Source: Eonycteris spelaea (taxonomy: Eukaryota > Chordata > Mammalia > Chiroptera > Pteropodidae). From it: 64,000 bases of DNA. A program made the position numbers and the translations under genes. The notes below the pieces were generated by a model that made no database searches, was not told where the DNA came from, and saw only the letters and a program-made list of their open reading frames with translations. The stretch is from NCBI GenBank assembly GCA_003508835.1, contig PUFA01000003.1, positions 9,835,501-9,899,500 of the forward strand. Reading direction: 5' to 3'. Shown here piece by piece: positions 61,641-64,000 of this stretch (positions are counted from its first letter, which is position 1; every line of letters starts with the position of its first letter).

Positions 61641-63284
61641 ACATAATTACAAAATTAAAAATCCACATAGGCGCATAAATTGGTGCAGGCATTTGGAAGA
61701 CTATTTGGCATAATATATTTATTTTAAAATACACATTCCCTACCCTGTAGTTTCTCTCATTACTGTCAATGCTAGGGAAAACACCAGCATGTTTGCACAG
61801 GCCGTCTATACTAGTTATTCTGTCTGGGCTATTCAGAGCAGGTAAATTGCTGAATTAATTGTAATACTCCACATTAAGTATACATGCAGCAATTTAAAAG
61901 ATGAATAAATCCAATGGATTAGGGTTTTTTTAATTGCAGAAGGAAAAGTACAGTACAACATTGTTTTATGAAAGTGTATATTTTATATTAAATTTCCTAA
62001 GTAGTTAAGGATAGAAAGGTCTAGAAGAATACATACTATTATTACTAGTGGTGTCAGAGGATCACAATTGAGCTTCCTAAACTGTGTCTATATTGTTTAC
62101 AATTTTTATAAGAATGTATTCATGTATCACTTATATAACAAAGTTAATTTCAGAAATCTCATAATCCAGCACATTTGCTATGGTACTTGTCTTAACTATG
62201 ATAGTTCGCAAAGGAAACATACTGTCACATCCTAAATATTAATATAAGAAACTTCAAGAAAGATACATAAGAAACCACAGGAATTCCTAAATCATCTTTT
62301 GAAAAGCACTGTTCAAGAGCTTTATAACAAGTAGGCCTAAAATATGCGTATTTATCTGTTCGTTTGATTATAAGTATAGTTTATCTTTCCCATTTCTAAT
62401 GTCACTACACATTGAGGTTCGGATACCTCAAGAGGTGGGGCAACTCTCTCTCCTCTTCCTTTCACTCCAGTAACTATTTCTGTCTCTACATTGCTCTCTC
62501 ACCCCATTGTACATCCTTTTGTTTATCCAATCTACTTAGTCTAGTTTTTAAATTAATATGAGTTTAACCTGTCTTCCAAGACCTAAATATGTCTTCAACA
62601 CTATTCCCTTCCATGTACTCTGTAGCCACCAAAATTGCTACATACCATCTCTCAAATAATGTCTTTCACCTGAGATTCCCCACTCTTCCCACTCTCTTTC
62701 TCTCTCTCACTTCTACCTGAACTTTAAAGACCACCTGGAATTCCACTTTTTTTTCTCCAACCAGTCCAATGCATGTAAGAAGTTCCTTTCTGGGTCATTT
62801 ACTGACTTAAATGCCTTATTTAGTACTTACACTACTAGTCTCTGTTATTTATAATTTTATACAGATATTCATTCTCTCCCCAGCTAGATTTTGCTCTCAG
62901 TGACTCAGCCAAAGCACCAACTCTTCTATCTTCCTTGGTCCTCAGTTTGATTTGACTGCTCCTGCTCTGGATTCGTACAGTATTCCATGTATGAGTGTAC
63001 CATAGCTTTTCACACCAGGCTGTTAGATCTATATTTATTGACATCATTACTTATTGCTGTGTTTTCAAACTATTTATGCCCTTAGATAATGATGACTTAT
63101 TTTTCATATTTTCTATCCTCCTGTTGCACTTCTTAATTCTGTCTTCCCAAATATAAGCTTCAAAGTCAAAATAATGCATTTTTCCCATAAACTATTTTTG
63201 GGGTTTCCTGGAATGGCCACTGGAGTAACAAAAGGAAGTGCTCCTTCAACCTAAAAAAAAAAAAAAAAAGGATATCACAAGACG
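61641..63284. other. Upstream flank of RPRD1A, nothing firm
   Basis: AT-rich. The region around 62590-63080 (C/T-rich, ctgaactttaaagaccacct) may be an old L2 relic. A 17- to 18-base A-run at 63253-63270 looks like a retroposon tail. No exon of another gene was recognised. Confidence 0.35.
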
Positions 63285-63745
63285 AGACCATAAATCAACA
63301 TTGTTATGAATATGGATGCAAAAATCTTTAACAGAATACTAGCAAACAAAATTCAGCACCATATTAAGAGAGTTACACATCATGACTAAGGATTCTTAGG
63401 AATTCATATCCCAAGAATGCAAGGGTAGTTCAAATACAAAAATCAATATACCATATTAATAGAATAAAGGGAAAAAACAAATGAACGTTTCAATTGGTGG
63501 TGTAAAAAAAAGCATTTGACAAAATCCACATCCTTTCATGATTAAAAAAACTCTTTGAAGTAGGAATAGAAGTGATCTTTCTCAACTAATAAAGAATATG
63601 TATGGGAAAATCCACAGCTAACATTATACTCAATGATGAAAGATTAAAAGTTTCCCCCTTAAGATCAGGAGCAAGACAAGGATAAGTACTTCTGCCACTT
63701 CTATTTAACATTATACTGAAAATTCTAACCATAGCAATTAGGTAG
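63285..63745 (+). mobile_element. L1 ORF2 reverse-transcriptase fragment
   Basis: Contains aacagaatactagcaaacaa, aattcagcaccatattaaga, gcatttgacaaaatccacat and gatcaggagcaagacaagga, the RT domain of L1 ORF2 with stops. Confidence 0.9.
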
Positions 63746-64000
63746 CATCCAATCCAGAGCAAAGCATCGCTTCCTTGTAACCTTCCCCAAATCACCGAAC
63801 AAGAAGCCTAAATGCTCTAAAAGCTCCTTGGCTAATAATATCCCCTTACTGAGGCATTCCATGGTTCCCCCTGGTGTTCATTCTCCCTCATTGCAATAAG
63901 CCCCCAAACCAAAAACCCAATCCGTTCAACTACAGGTGTGTTCCTGGTGGTCTTTGGCTGAAGGACACTGACATACTAAACATCTAGTATGAGCCAGGCA
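63746..64000. other. Possible LTR-like end, unproven
   Basis: A C-rich block with attgcaataagcccccaaac, then gtgttcctggtggtctttgg, follows the L1 fragment sharply and has an LTR-like polyadenylation-region look. No internal retroviral sequence is present in the window. Confidence 0.25.

Noticed and set aside
60937..61713. 258-codon plus-strand open frame over the CpG island
   Set aside because: It runs antisense to RPRD1A exon 1. GC-rich DNA has few stop codons, so long frames arise by chance; it is rich in R, P, S and G and has no known domain.
1..64000. CRISPR arrays, operons, phage, plasmid or endogenous viral genes
   Set aside because: The window is clearly a mammalian intron-rich locus. 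No spaced direct repeats, prokaryotic gene layout or recognisable viral protein was seen on reading both strands.

Overview
This is a mammalian chromosomal window that holds one protein-coding gene, read on the minus strand: RPRD1A (P15RS), a regulator of the RNA polymerase II C-terminal domain. All seven coding exons can be placed by matching the encoded peptide and the splice sites. Exon 1 lies in a CpG island at about 61,130-61,280 and the stop codon is at 2,345. Introns 1 (22.6 kb) and 6 (30.3 kb) make up most of the window. Exons 2-6 are clustered between 32,803 and 38,519. The exon lengths (130, 107, 98, 127, 176 and 150 nt after exon 1) keep phase and add up to the 312 residues I recall for the family.

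The rest is interspersed repeat sequence typical of a placental mammal: many L1 pieces, MIR and L2 relics, MER5A, MER2 and Tigger2-type DNA transposons, and a processed RAN pseudogene. Two repeats at 26,257-26,466 and 47,314-47,547 have a nearly complete 5S rRNA head joined by an A-run to a shared 59-nt body. 5S-derived SINEs of this kind are known to me from fruit bats (Pteropodidae). With a bat-like repeat at 34.9 kb, this suggests a pteropodid bat, though that is inference from memory of repeat families.

Layout: 1-2,344 3' UTR and downstream flank; 2,345-2,494 exon 7; 2,495-32,802 intron 6 (L1s, RAN pseudogene, nested Tigger2/MER2, first 5S SINE); 32,803-38,519 exons 2-6; 38,520-61,132 intron 1 (internally deleted L1, second 5S SINE, L1 split by a Tigger2, hAT-like copies, long CA repeat); 61,133-61,284 exon 1; to about 61,640 the CpG-island promoter with a perfect CRE and a YY1-type site; then upstream flank to 64,000 with an L1 reverse-transcriptase fragment.

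The most notable points are an extra base directly after the expected RPRD1A start codon, which puts that ATG out of frame, and the inverted pair of 5S SINEs in introns 1 and 6, which brackets exons 2-6. I see no CRISPR array, operon, functional tRNA or rRNA gene, or intact viral gene. I found no undescribed multi-gene system.
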